Shown here in pieces: positions 43,801-55,800 of a stretch of 64,000 nt of DNA. The stretch spans positions 744,001 through 808,000 of the forward strand of contig JAMXBD010000389.1 in assembly GCA_024138025.1 (NCBI GenBank), in the 5' to 3' direction. Each line of letters opens with the position of its first letter. The first letter of the stretch is position 1. Under the pieces are notes generated by a model. That model saw only the letters and a program-made list of their open reading frames with translations. It was not told where the DNA came from and did not search any database. Made by a program: the position numbers and the translations under genes. The stretch is from Combretum micranthum. Its lineage: Eukaryota > Streptophyta > Magnoliopsida > Myrtales > Combretaceae.

Positions 43801-46800
43801 TCATGATCTAAGAGTATACAGCGATGCAGATTAGGCTAATTGCGTAACAGATCGAAGATCAACCTAAGGCTATTGCACATTTGTATGGGGAATTTATCTA
43901 GTTGGCGTAGCAAGAAATAGTCTGTTGTCTCTAGGAGTAGCGCAGAAGCTAAGTTTTGTGCTTTAGCTAATGGACTATTGGAAGGCATTTGGATTAGAAG
44001 ACTACTTCAAGAACGTGGTGTTGAAATTGACCAACCTATGAGACTTCTTTGTAACAACCAATTAGCACTTTGTATTGCAAAGAATCCTGTACATCATAAC
44101 AGGACCAAACATGTGGAGATTGATCGTCACTTATAAAGGAGAAAGTTGAAGATAATGTTGTCAACTAATCTATACACCAACCAGCCAATAGGTTGTTGAT
44201 ATTCTAACTAAGACATTGCCTCGGAAAAGCTTCGAAGATCTAAGTTACAAGCTTGGGATGAAAAATATTTTTCAACCCAGTTTGAGGGGAAGTATGGAAA
44301 AATGACAGCTTTTCTTTTATTTTTTAGTTGATTTGACTATTGTAATTTTTTAGTCTTCTGTTTTAATTAGGGTGTATTTATTAACCATCAGTGTGTGTTT
44401 ATTAGCTTTTATAGGACCATAATTTCTATAAATTAGTTGTAATCTTTCCTTACTTAAGGTATGTATTATGCTGTATAGTGTATATAAATACCAGCTAATT
44501 TGCTGTGTAAAGATATAGAAAGAAAAATATTATTTTTCTTCATGTATAAATTAAGACCTTAGGTTCTTGATCCTTAGGATTATCTTGTAACATTTCTTCC
44601 CCTGTTAAAGATTCAATAATTTCTGGCAAAGCCTCCTTAGGTGTAGAAATTACAGTTTGAGGCAAAGTAGTAAAAATAGGTGCTTTATCCCTAATTTCTT
44701 CTTTATAACTCTCCCTTTGAAGAATATTTTTTGGGAAAATAAGGTTGATTTTTGATGAATAAAACATCTATAGTGACTAGGACTTTTCTTGTTTTTGGAT
44801 CAATACACTTACACCCCTTTTGATTTGGTGCATAGCCAACAAAAATATATTTTTCAGCCCTTAGATCAAGTTTGGATTGATTTTTATGAGGTAAATGAAT
44901 AAAAGCTATGCATTCAAAAATTTTTTAGAGGTAATTTGGAATGAATTCGATTTTCAAAGAAGAAATTTAAACACTCTAGAGGAGTAATGGAGCTAAGTAC
45001 CTTGGTGTTAAGTACCTTGGTGGGCATTTTATTTATCAAATAAGCTGCAGTTAAAACTGCATCTCCTCAAAGATACTTAGGAATATACATAGAAAACATA
45101 AGAGATCGAGCCACTTCCAGTAAATGTTGATTTTTTCGCTCAACTAGACTATTTTGCTGAGGTATGTCGACACAAGTTGATTGATGATGAATTCCCTTCT
45201 CTCTCAAAAAGCTTCCGAGAATCTCATTGATATACTCAGTACCATTATCAGTATTTAGAATACTAATTTTGGTTTGAAATTGAGTTTCAATCATGTTATA
45301 AAAATTTTGAAAAATTATCTTAACTTGGATTTATCAACTATTAAATATATCCAACACAAAAGAGTATGATCACCAATAAAAGTAACAAACTATTTTTTGT
45401 TTGAATAGATAGAAGTCCGTGAAGGCCCCCACACATCACTATGAATTAAGTAGAATGGTCATGAAGGCTGATAACATTTTGAAGGATAGATATTCTTATG
45501 ACTTTCTGACAGAATTCAATGTTCATAATGAGAAAGAGAACAATTATCCCTTTAAATAAGGTCGGAAATAATTTTTTAAGGTAGAGAAAACTAAGATGCC
45601 CTAGTATATGGTGCTAGAGCATTATTTTATCTTTAACAACGTTTGAACTGATATTACTAGTCCTTGAAAAGATTTCATCTTCAAAGCAGTAAAGTAGTAC
45701 CATCTTTTCCCCTGAATTTAGGTCCTGAAACACGCAATAGGAATAAAAAAGGTGACACTACAATTGTTATCTTTTGATAACTTGCTAATAGACTAAAGAT
45801 TAGATGTAAGTTTTGGTACATGAAGAACAAATTTAAGGGATAAAGTTTCTGACAAAATAATCAAACCTTTACCAGTAATAGATGAATAAGAACCATTTGC
45901 TATACGAATCTTTTATTGACCAGAACAAGGAACATAGGTATGAAATAAATTTGAGAAACTTGTCATATGATTAGATGCTTCAAAATCAATGTTCCATGGA
46001 GTAGATTGTGATAACGAGTAACATGCTAACGCATTTAAATCGATTCCTATTTGTGCTAAATAAGCATTGGGAGAACTAGATGATCCAAAATTAGATTTGA
46101 GTAGTTTCAAGATATGATCCACTGGTTGTGGAACTATCTCACCTTCATTAGCAGTAGAATTTTGTCAAACGTGCAGAATTTGTTAAAACATTCAATGCCA
46201 TTTTAGACATCATGGTAAAGAATGTGTTTAATGGCTAGGGTTGGTTTAGAAAAAATAACCTTGCTCTGATACCATGTTACACCAAGAAAGAGGAAATTGT
46301 ATTGCCTTTATTTTTTTTTTAAGAATTACAGCATACATATTTATAGCTATACATAATCTTCTAAACTAAGAAAGAAATAAAGAAATAATGTTCTAGGAGA
46401 TTACAAAAAAATATACATGGAAAGTACAATTAAAAATATTTACAGTCTATAAGTTACTCTAAATATGAAGTAACATTCTATAGGATATTCTCTATTCTAA
46501 GTTTCTAAAACAATAGTACAATAAGATGGAGATAATTGGTGATAGCTAAGACAATTGTAAATGGGGTGAGGATTACGAGTAGAATGGTTACCTTTTTTGA
46601 GGGCTATGGGAAGGTCTACTTCAGGTAGGTCTTCAGTCGATGGAGACGGTAGATCAAAAGGTGAGTTAGTAGGAGCCTCCGGAAGATGTGGTGTGTGTAA
46701 TGAAGGGAGGTGTTGAGAGCGCTAATGGTAAACCTGTAATGGTGGAGGGGAAGCAATAAATCGGAAGTAACATAAATGGACCCAGGAAGAGTTAACTAAG

Positions 46801-49800
46801 ATGGAATAGATAAGACCTTAGATATAAGACTCTTAGATGAGGATGAAGAATAAATGGAAGAAGATTCAAAGAATGTAACATCAGGGGATTGATAATAGCG
46901 ACGCGTAATGGGTGAATAACACTTGTAACCTTTTTTATGTTTGGAGTAACCAAGGAAAACTCACTTGATGGAATGTGTTGATAGTTTATCCTTGCCCGAA
47001 GACATATTATGAACAAAATATGTACAGTCAAAGACCCATAATGGAAGAGCATATAGTGGTTGATCGGGGAATAAGATGGTGTGAAGAATCTTGTGCTGAT
47101 GTATAGCAGATGGGCATCTCTTAAGGCTGAGTATAACTCTTTACTCTCTCCTGGTCACTTTTTCAAGGATGATTTGGCTCAGAGAGTCAAATTTTTCATG
47201 GTTTGCATTTTTGCTATCATTTGTCCTGATGTTACTTCAGTTCGTGATCAAATACTAGCTAGTCCTACTGTATCAACTATGGATGAAGTTTTCTCCCGCT
47301 TTCTTTGTGTATCATTAGTTTTTAATGCACTTCTGCATGGTTTTTCTCCTATAGATGCTTCAGCCCTAATTTCTCAGATGGCTTTCAAAGTTCACATAAA
47401 TGCAAGAGAAGAACAAAGTAGAGATTGTGGAGGTAATAGGGGAAACTATCCTAGGTGTACCTACTGTTATAGGTAGGGTTATACTAAGGACAAATGTCAT
47501 AAGTTGCATGGATGCCCTCCACGGGCTAATGTCATTTAGAATTCCAATCTTATACCTTTTGATGGATGACATAAGGAATCTCTTTTTTTCATTAGAGCTG
47601 ATCTTGAGAATTATCTAGTTCCGGACCTCTAGTATAATACTCTGATAGGTGGTTTATCTCTGGTTATTGTGTGCTGATTGGAGGTAACCTAATATCATGG
47701 AAAAGTAAGAAGCAAGATGTTGTGATTAGGGTAAGTGCAAAAGCAGAATATCGTGCTATGGCCTTGGTAACTTGTGAGGTCATTTGGTTGAAACAGCTAC
47801 TTCAACAGTTAAAATTGTGAAATATCATAGATGAAGTTGATTTGTGATAACTAAGCTGTATTACATATATCTTCTAATCCTGTCTTTTATGAGAGAACAA
47901 AACATGTAGAGATCGACTATCACTTCATTCGAGAAAAGATCATTTCTGGTTGCATTATCACTAGTCATATCAATTAAAATGATCAATTGATGGATATTTT
48001 GACTAAATTTCTTAAGTGTTTTCGAATTGGGGATATTTGTAACAAGCTTGGTGTATATGATTTGTATGCTCCAGCTTGAGGAGGAGTATTGAGTTTTATA
48101 TACATATATATCCACATAGCTTAGTCTAGTTTTATACCATATTTTGTACATGTATATATTTTTGTACTGTATATTATTTTATTACAATCATAATAAAATA
48201 TTTCAAGGTTTCCCTTTCTCTTTCTCTTCTCTTCTCTCAATTTCCATCATTGATATTTAGGTAGGTAGGTAGATAAATTACATCGGAAGGTCATAATGTT
48301 TGGGAGTAAGTTCATTTGAGGTCACAACATTTCGAGTAGTTAAAAAAAGATCACACTATTTAAAGAAGTGAGTCAATTGAGATCTTTGTTGACACATGTC
48401 GCAATGCGATAAATCTTTTGAGTTTTAGTTAAATGTATGAATTATTTCTCCTGTTGACACATGTCAACGAAGACTTCAGTTGACCAATTTCTCTAAATGC
48501 TGTAATTTTATTTAACCACTCAAAACGTTATGACCTTAAATGAACTTATTTCTAAATGTTGTGATCTTTTGGCTTAATTTACCCATATTTAGGTTGTACT
48601 AGCTATTTTTTTTTAAGAACTTTGCATCATAGGTGATATGGCTAGTAAGGAAGGAACCTGGAAACGTCCATAGAATTGACTTGAGCTTTGTGTATTAGTG
48701 GTTTATAATAGGTGTTATATTGCGCTTGTCCCTGGTCAATCAAATGGAGAAATTCTCTACACACTGCAATTCCTAGTATTTTCCAATGCATGGTGAAGTC
48801 ATTTATATATATGTTAATCTTCATTTGAATGGATGGCTGCAGAAGAACTTTAAATCATAGAAGAAATGGCTAGTATGGACTGGAGATGTCTGATGGTTTG
48901 CTTGAGTCTCATACATTAGATATCTACAGAGGTGCTGCATGTAGGGTCTTTCCCTGGCCAATCAAATGAAAATATCCTCTATAAATACTGTCCCTGTTTA
49001 TTCTTGATGCCCTTGTAGATGGTTAGATCTTTTGATTTTACAACCGAGATCTAGTTTATAAATTGGTGTTACATGCTGAATTCCTGCCCAGCCAATTGAA
49101 CTAAGAAATCCATTCACGATAAGTCTTAAAGTATCCTTCTATCTGCTATCAATCTTCACCACTTAAAATCTCCAATAGATACAATCAATATTGCAGTACT
49201 TACCCAAAAGGGGAAAAAAAAAAATCTAAATTCCAGTAGTTTTCTGATTCTTCTAACTTAAGAATTCATCCTAAAATGGTCAGTGGTACCATATCATCAT
49301 ATTGATAATCATGGCTCAAGCCTCATGCCCATTTCACCTCAAGCTCTATAAAATTATTGTGTGTGTAAAACAAATGAGCAGTAAGACTATAGCATAATCT
49401 GATTTGTGACTGAATCTGATCAGTAATAATCTCTATTCAATTAAAACATTTTAAAGTATGTAAGTATGGAAAAATTAGGAAAATGTGTCATAAGGCATTC
49501 AAAAAGATCCTCACAGTTGAAAATTAAAAAAAAGAGGGGTGTTATTCTGCCCAATAGATTGTTCCACGGAGTCCAACTTTAAATTTCCTGTAATGCCTGA
49601 GCATGAGATTGAGATTGCTATAGAATTTTCTGACTTATAGTTTTTCTAATGCCATTGGTTCAGCAATTTGCATTTGCATGGGAATGGATATCACAGGTGT
49701 AAACAAATGTGAAATAAAGGGAGAAAATAATTGCAGATGATTTATTCATAATATAGACCCATTGAGGACGATGGGTCATTTAATGGATACAAAGTAAGAT

Positions 49801-52800
49801 TAGTTGTAGGAGGACACACTTATCCTATGGGATTGATAATCAGGAAATTTTTGCTCTGATAGCGAAAATGAACATGTTGAGAATCTTATTATTCTTAGCG
49901 TCTCACTTTGATTGGCCACCCCAACAGTATGATGTGAAGAGTACATTCTTCTATGGAGACATAAAAGAAGAAAGCATTATTCACATCATATATTGTCAAA
50001 ATAAGGGAATATCTTACAGAAAATTACTCTACATTTAGAGTATATTATAGGCTGTAAATATATGGTTGAAAATATTATTGGATTTACTAGATAAAGCATT
50101 TAATGCAGTGTTAAGTAGGGGTTGGTGCATCAACTATAGGAGCATGGTATCTATGTATATCTCAATTTTATGTACAGAGATATAATACGTCAATATTCAA
50201 TTATTTGATATCCCTCTTCCCTTATATTACAATCTTTCACTTATATTGTTCCTCCCCCTCCCTCCATGGAGACATAGATGAAGAATATATACAAAATTCC
50301 ACTGAGATTTGAAGAAGAGAAGTTTGCAAATAAAATTTGTAGGCCAAGAAAGGCTCTATATGGATTTAAACGGTCTCTTACAATATGGTTTGGTAGATTC
50401 AATAAAGTCATGAAGGGTTTGGGTAAGTAGAGCTAAGATGACTATACTTTATTTATTAAGGGTAAATTATTTTAAAATGTACTAAAGTCTTGAATGGTTA
50501 AAAAATGAATCTATATTTGAGGGTAAATTCATTTGAGGTATCAATATTCAAAATGGTTAAAAAGAGGGATCAATATCTCGTGGAGTGAGTCATTGAGGAA
50601 AATTAAGAAAAATTAATTGAAAATTAGTCTAAACATTGATACCTTAAATGAACTTTACGAAACATCAATACCTTATTCGATTTATTTTGTGAAACATTGA
50701 TTCCTCGTTTTTACTACTTAAAATGTTGATACCTTAAATAAACTTAATCTTAAGCATTGATACTTTTTAGTGAAATTTGCACTATTCATTAAAGCACTTG
50801 GCTTTGGGGAGACTAACTGCACCCTTAGTACATGTTGATCACATTATTGTGAAGGAGAATAATAAAAAGGAGAAATAGGAGTTGAAACAGCAACTAACTA
50901 AAGAATTTGAGTTAAAATAGCTTGAGAGATTGAATTATTTCTTGGCATTGAGGTAGCTTACCCCATGGATTTTCATTTCACAATAAAATATGTTCTTGAT
51001 CTCTTGAAGAAAATAGGAAAGAGGCGGTGTAAACTAGTCTCCACTCAAATAAATTCTAATAAAAAACTTGGAGAAGCTAAAGAGAAGCCAACAATTGATA
51101 GAAAGATGTTCCAAAGATTAGTTCAAAAAGTTATATATTGACCTGACATTATGTGTTTGTGAATGTGATTGGTTAGTTTATACATGGCCGGATAGACATT
51201 CATCTACAAGCACCTTATTGGATCTTACACTACTTCCTTAAAGGAAGCCTTGGAAAAGGGATTTTCTTAAGAACAGGTGACCTTCTACACTAGAAGCTCA
51301 TACTAATACAGATTACCCAGGATTAATGGTTGGATAAAAGGCTAACTTTTGGATACTTTACATTTCTTGGCAACATGGAGATATGAAATGCAAAATGTTG
51401 TAGCTAGAACAATTGCAGAGTCTGAATTTTGAGCAATTGTTCAAGGAATTTGCGAATTGCTATGGCTGAAGATTATTGCAGATGATTTGCAAATTGAATG
51501 GGAAGGCTCATGAAGCTTTACTATGATAATAAATCTGCAATCAACATTGACCATAATACTATCCAATATGATAGGATGACACACATTAAGATCGATAGAC
51601 ATTTCTTCAAAGAAAAGTTGAAAGAAGGTATAGCCTGCATGTTATATATTCCATTGGGAAGCCATCTTGTTGATCTTCAATTAAGGATTCAGATAGTGCT
51701 AATTTTCATGAGATTATTTTCAAGGTGGGATGGAAGACGTTTGTTTGTGAGCTTGAGGGGGAGTGTCAAGCTATAATAGTATTCCTGTTGATATATATTT
51801 TTTATTGTCTTTTAGACAGGATAAGTAATGGTGGTGGGTAGAGAAGTGATGTAATGTAACTATCATTGAAAAAGTACAAATTTTTCTCTTTTTAAATTTT
51901 CTAACAACTTTTGATCACTAGGGCAACCAAGCTTTACAAACAAATGTAAACAGAGAGAGAATAATTTTCGGATGATTTATGCCTTAAAGAATATATGTTA
52001 GGCGTAGACATTAATTCCTAAAATCAAGCCTAATCCTATTAATTTACTTTTAATCCTACAATCAAACCTAATTTAAATTTAATATGCATTAGTTTAAATT
52101 CCATGACAGTACTCTTCCATAATTGATATTTCATACAACAGGTATTATGTGTTTTACGTTATTTTAAGGTAACAAAAGAGTGTCTCTTCAGAGACTTTTA
52201 CAAGTAACAGAAGAGCTTTTGAAAATATAGAAGCACTGTGCCATTTGGTTTTGAGAATCTTGAAAACTCTCTCTCTTTTCACTTTTCATATTTCAAATGA
52301 AAATTGTGAAAATATTGTAAATCTGTTTAGTTAAATTTTTGAAATTTGAAAACTAATGAAGTAAAACATATAATTATAATATATATTTATTTTACAAGTC
52401 AAAATATAAGTGTGTCGGTTGTTGAGGGGTATTTTTCTAGATGTTTTTTTTAGTTATAGCTGTTTGTTGATAAAATAAATTAATGTAATAAATAAGGATT
52501 AGTGTCACCTTCCACCTTTATTCCTTTGAGATATTTCGGTTATATATTAGGCCTCTCTTGTACTTAAATTGTCGAGATGAATTGATTTTCTTTCCATTAT
52601 TATTTCTCAAACTACTATAATTTTATTATAGTATCAAAGCACATTGGCCATTAGGAATTTAACATGACTGACAACATCCACACTTTTCTCAAAACAAAGC
52701 ACCAAATTCTAAACTGAGATTTGCAACATATGCCCTAGAAGAGTTCACTAGCAATTCTTCTAATATTGTTCGGCTGCAAATGAGCCGAATTACTCGGAGC

Positions 52801-55800
52801 TACTCGAGCTTGGCTTGTTATAAGCTCAGCTTGGCTTGGCTTAGCTTGTTTAACTAAACGAGCCGAGCTCGAGCTCCACCTTAAACTTAGGTTTGTTTAG
52901 CTAAATGAGCCAAGTCTAAGCTTGTCTTCAAGCTCGCGAGTCGGCTTGCGAGTTGGCTCACGAAGAAGCTCATTAAGGGTTTACGTGTCAGGCTTGCGAT
53001 CAGGCTTGTTTAATATATTAATATAAATACAACATTATATATAATTATTTATATTAATTTAATATTATGAATTTAATTATATAAATAAATATAATTTATC
53101 TAATTGTTTGAGAAAAGGAAAATAATATTGACTTTTTAAAAAATAATTACAAAAATGCCATTAAGATAAAAATAATCCTAAAAATAGGCAAGTTAATCTC
53201 GTCTTTTGAAGAAACGAGGCCATTAGTGGCCGATCTCGTCTCTTCAAGAGAAGAGGTTAGTGTATTTGCACCGACCTCGTCTCTTGAAGAGACGATGTTG
53301 AATCTGTCATCTTCAACCTCGTCTCTTCAAGAGACGAGGTCGGTGCAAAATTCGCTGATCTCGTCTCTTGAAGAGATGAGGTCGACCATTTATGACCTCG
53401 TCTCTTCAAGAGACGAGATCAAGTTACCTATTTCGGGTTTATTTTTTATCTGGTACATTTGTGTAATTTTTTTTTTTTTAAAAATAGGTATTTTTTTGCT
53501 TAATCTTAATTGTTTCCCAACTTAAACTATGATACTTGTCTCACTCTTTCTCTTGTTAGTGAAATGATTGGCCATTATTTACCTACTACCAATTTCCCAT
53601 ACCATTGCCGGCTAAATTCAAAGTGATATGATGTTTTTCAAATTTATGGCTTTTTCCCTCCACATTCATTTCTTCCTTTTTCTTTTTTTAATTTAACAAG
53701 CACTTACTTATTACACTGCTGCTTTTTTTCACTCAAGTCTGCAACTCTATGGAAGCAACCTTAACCTTTTTTATTAATAACACCCCTCTTGTTTTGTCAG
53801 GCTCCCACTTTTAACTTTTCGTCATTTCAATCCGCTTGGTTCAGTTTCTTACCTTCTCTCTTACTTTCTCTTATTCTCTCTTTATTGAACTTCACTCTTA
53901 GAGCATCTACATTAGAGGTGCTTGACACGGGTATCTTGGTGAAGGACGTCACTTTTTGAGGTACTTACGAATGTGGGGAGTTTCTTCAACTTTTTGGGAT
54001 CCTCTGCAAAAGATCCCGAAAAGTGAGTTCCTTTAGAATATTTTATTATCATTTTATAAAAATAAGGTATTGTATAAAAGTAAATGGAACTTCATAAAAG
54101 TATAAAAGAAGTGAAAGAACTTATGTGAAAGACCTTACGAATAAAATGGTGAGTTTTTTCGGAAGGAAAGTTCCTTTAGATGTTGATACAACACTTTAAG
54201 GACCTTATGAAGGACCTGATGAATATGGATGCTCTTACCATCTCTGTCTTCTTTCTCTAGACAACCACCGAACCTCCATCTAACCACCATGGTCACACCA
54301 CGTTCATACCATCCACAATGACTACAAACCCACACCCATCACAACAGACTCGAAACAAACACCTATCACTTTCATTGGCAAACCACCACCAATGCCACAT
54401 CAAACACACACCAAACCACCACAAATCACCGGCAAACACCCCTTTGTCACCATAACAGTCCGAATCCACCGCCACTTAAAATAAACACCAATACAAATTC
54501 CAACCATAAATCACCATTCACCACCCACTTGAAAACCACCACCTTCAACAATTGCCTCAACCACCACCTTCACCATCCGCCACCCACAATCCAACTCTTG
54601 CCTATCTCTGCCAATAGCAAACAAGCCGATGCCAACCAAAACCAAACTTGGAAACATACAAGAACTAGACACATACTCGACACCAACTCTAATTGCTGCG
54701 ACGGGAAATCGGCTCCACCAAAAAGAGCTCAAGCTTGTTTATTGGCTCATTTAGCTGAAACGAGCTTAATGAGCCGAGCTCGAGCTCGAGCTCACCAATC
54801 TTTAATGGGCTCAAGCTAGAGTTTATATATTTTAGGCTCATTTAAAACTCGGCTTGGCTCAAGCCTGTTGATTTGTCAAACAAGCCTTCAAGAGCCCAAG
54901 CCTTCAAGAGCCCAAGCCTTCAAAAGCCCGGCTCAGCTTGTTTGCACCCCTACTGACCATCAAATGACGTTGTAGATAAGAGGAAGTTGCAGCTCTTGAC
55001 CATTAAATGGCACCAATTTCCTGAGTGGTTTCAGTCTGTAAAACTGGTGATAAGAGGATGTGGGAAAATCGGATGCCTCATTGATATTACCACTGCACTA
55101 GATTTCAATTCCAATGAATATCATGTATGGGAAGCAGAAAATTCCCTTTTCATGTTATGGCTCTGTTAGGAAAAGATCGCTCCTTTACACTTTGTTCAAG
55201 GAAAGATCGCTCTTTTACCATTTTGTTAAGAAAAGATCGCTCTTTTTCTTCTTGCCTAATTTATTAACAAATACAATGAAATCTAATAGACGATAAACAC
55301 CAGGATTTAACGCAGAAAACCCTAATATAAGGAAAAACCACGGGACCACCACTGCACGAAAAAAACTCCACTAACACAATAATGGAATAAAAACACAATC
55401 TTCACTAGTTTGTATTAGTGGCGCTCTCAATCACACCACAACCCGATCACAACAAATCCTCTCTCTAGATCTCTCTCTAGACTTAGGAGTATGTATATTG
55501 TGTTTTTTCTCTCTTCTTTTCCTTGCCCTAAGATAACAATGAAAAAAGACTCTTTATATATCTAGGGTTTTATTTTTTTTTACTATATTATGGGCCCATA
55601 TAAGTTGGACCCAAACCCAACAGGCTTATCAACTCCATGGAACAAAGAATATGTAGAACATTCCTATTTTGTGAAACAACCAAGGCAATTTGGGAAAATG
55701 TTCAAGAAACATTCAAATTTGGAGCACACTTCCCAATGTTTTGAAATATGTTCAAAACTTAGAATGACAACTCAGGGTAATATGAATGTTATAGAATATT

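Larger units (their letters stand above)
39343..44542 (+). mobile_element. Copia Y: inserted in X, near-complete
   Basis: 5.2 kb, opposite strand to X. LTRs 39343-39591 and 44293-44542 (about 250 bp), primer site tggtatcagag at 39592, purine tract ttgaggggaag at 44282-44292. It is flanked by a perfect 5-bp duplication TGTAT (39338-39342 and 44543-44547). All five domains are present in copia order. Premature stops occur in protease, integrase, RT and RNase H, several explained by C-to-T or G-to-A change (CGA to TGA, TGG to TAG). Confidence 0.95.
37207..46500 (-). mobile_element. Copia X: inserted in W, carrying Y
   Basis: LTRs at about 37207-37476 and 46275-46500 share acagcatacat/atagctatacataatcttct and agaaataaagaaataat. 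A primer site (gctctgatacca, 46263-46274) abuts the right LTR. Domains on the minus strand are protease, integrase, RT and RNase H, and gag appears deleted. Element Y interrupts it between RT and integrase. The RT active site is YVYD rather than YVDD. Confidence 0.86.
35074..48246 (+). mobile_element. Copia V: outermost element of the nest
   Basis: LTRs of about 160 bp at 35074-35236 and 48087-48246 share tttgtacatgtatatatt and aataaaatatttcaaggttt. A primer site tggtatcagagcc lies at 35237-35249 and a purine tract cttgaggaggag at 48075-48086. The internal region is gag (two parts) and RNase H only; protease, integrase and RT are deleted. Gag is split at about 36122/47080 by element W. No target duplication was found (ctaga / tcatt). 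Confidence 0.85.
49735..51906 (+). mobile_element. Copia T, 5'-truncated fragment
   Basis: Starts inside RT ([20 protein letters not shown]), continues to RNase H and a 3' LTR at 51764-51906 preceded by cttgagggggag. No gag, protease, integrase or 5' LTR. It carries two insertions: a solo LTR (about 49994-50265) and MITE C2. A roughly 55-bp imperfect repeat (acaaatgt...gatgatttat) lies on both sides, at 49698-49752 and 51938-51990. Confidence 0.82.
52771..54955. mobile_element. hAT-like element with GAGCTCGAGC subterminal repeats
   Basis: The right end gcttgtttgcacccctac, read inward gtaggggtgcaaacaagc, mirrors the left end ggctgcaaatgagccga. Both ends are packed with agccgagctcgagc / gctcgagctcg words. 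This pattern is common for non-autonomous hAT elements in plants. The left outer bases are altered and no 8-bp duplication is visible. It interrupts copia U gag and contains the MULE miniature at 53110-53505. Its middle (54240-54700) is a C-rich ccaccacc region without a recognised protein. Confidence 0.6.

Noticed and set aside
46180..46250. Plus-strand zinc-knuckle-like text (CHF-HHGKEC) near the copia X primer site
   Set aside because: It is on the wrong strand for X gag, short, and followed by a stop; probably chance.
53198..53417. CRISPR-like array of regularly spaced palindromes
   Set aside because: The setting is a plant nuclear transposon. The spacers are related inverted sequences rather than unique, and the element has inverted ends plus a 9-bp target duplication.
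54529..54819. Open frame of 96 codons rich in His/Thr/Pro
   Set aside because: It lies in a ccaccacc low-complexity segment of the hAT-like element and has no recognisable domain.
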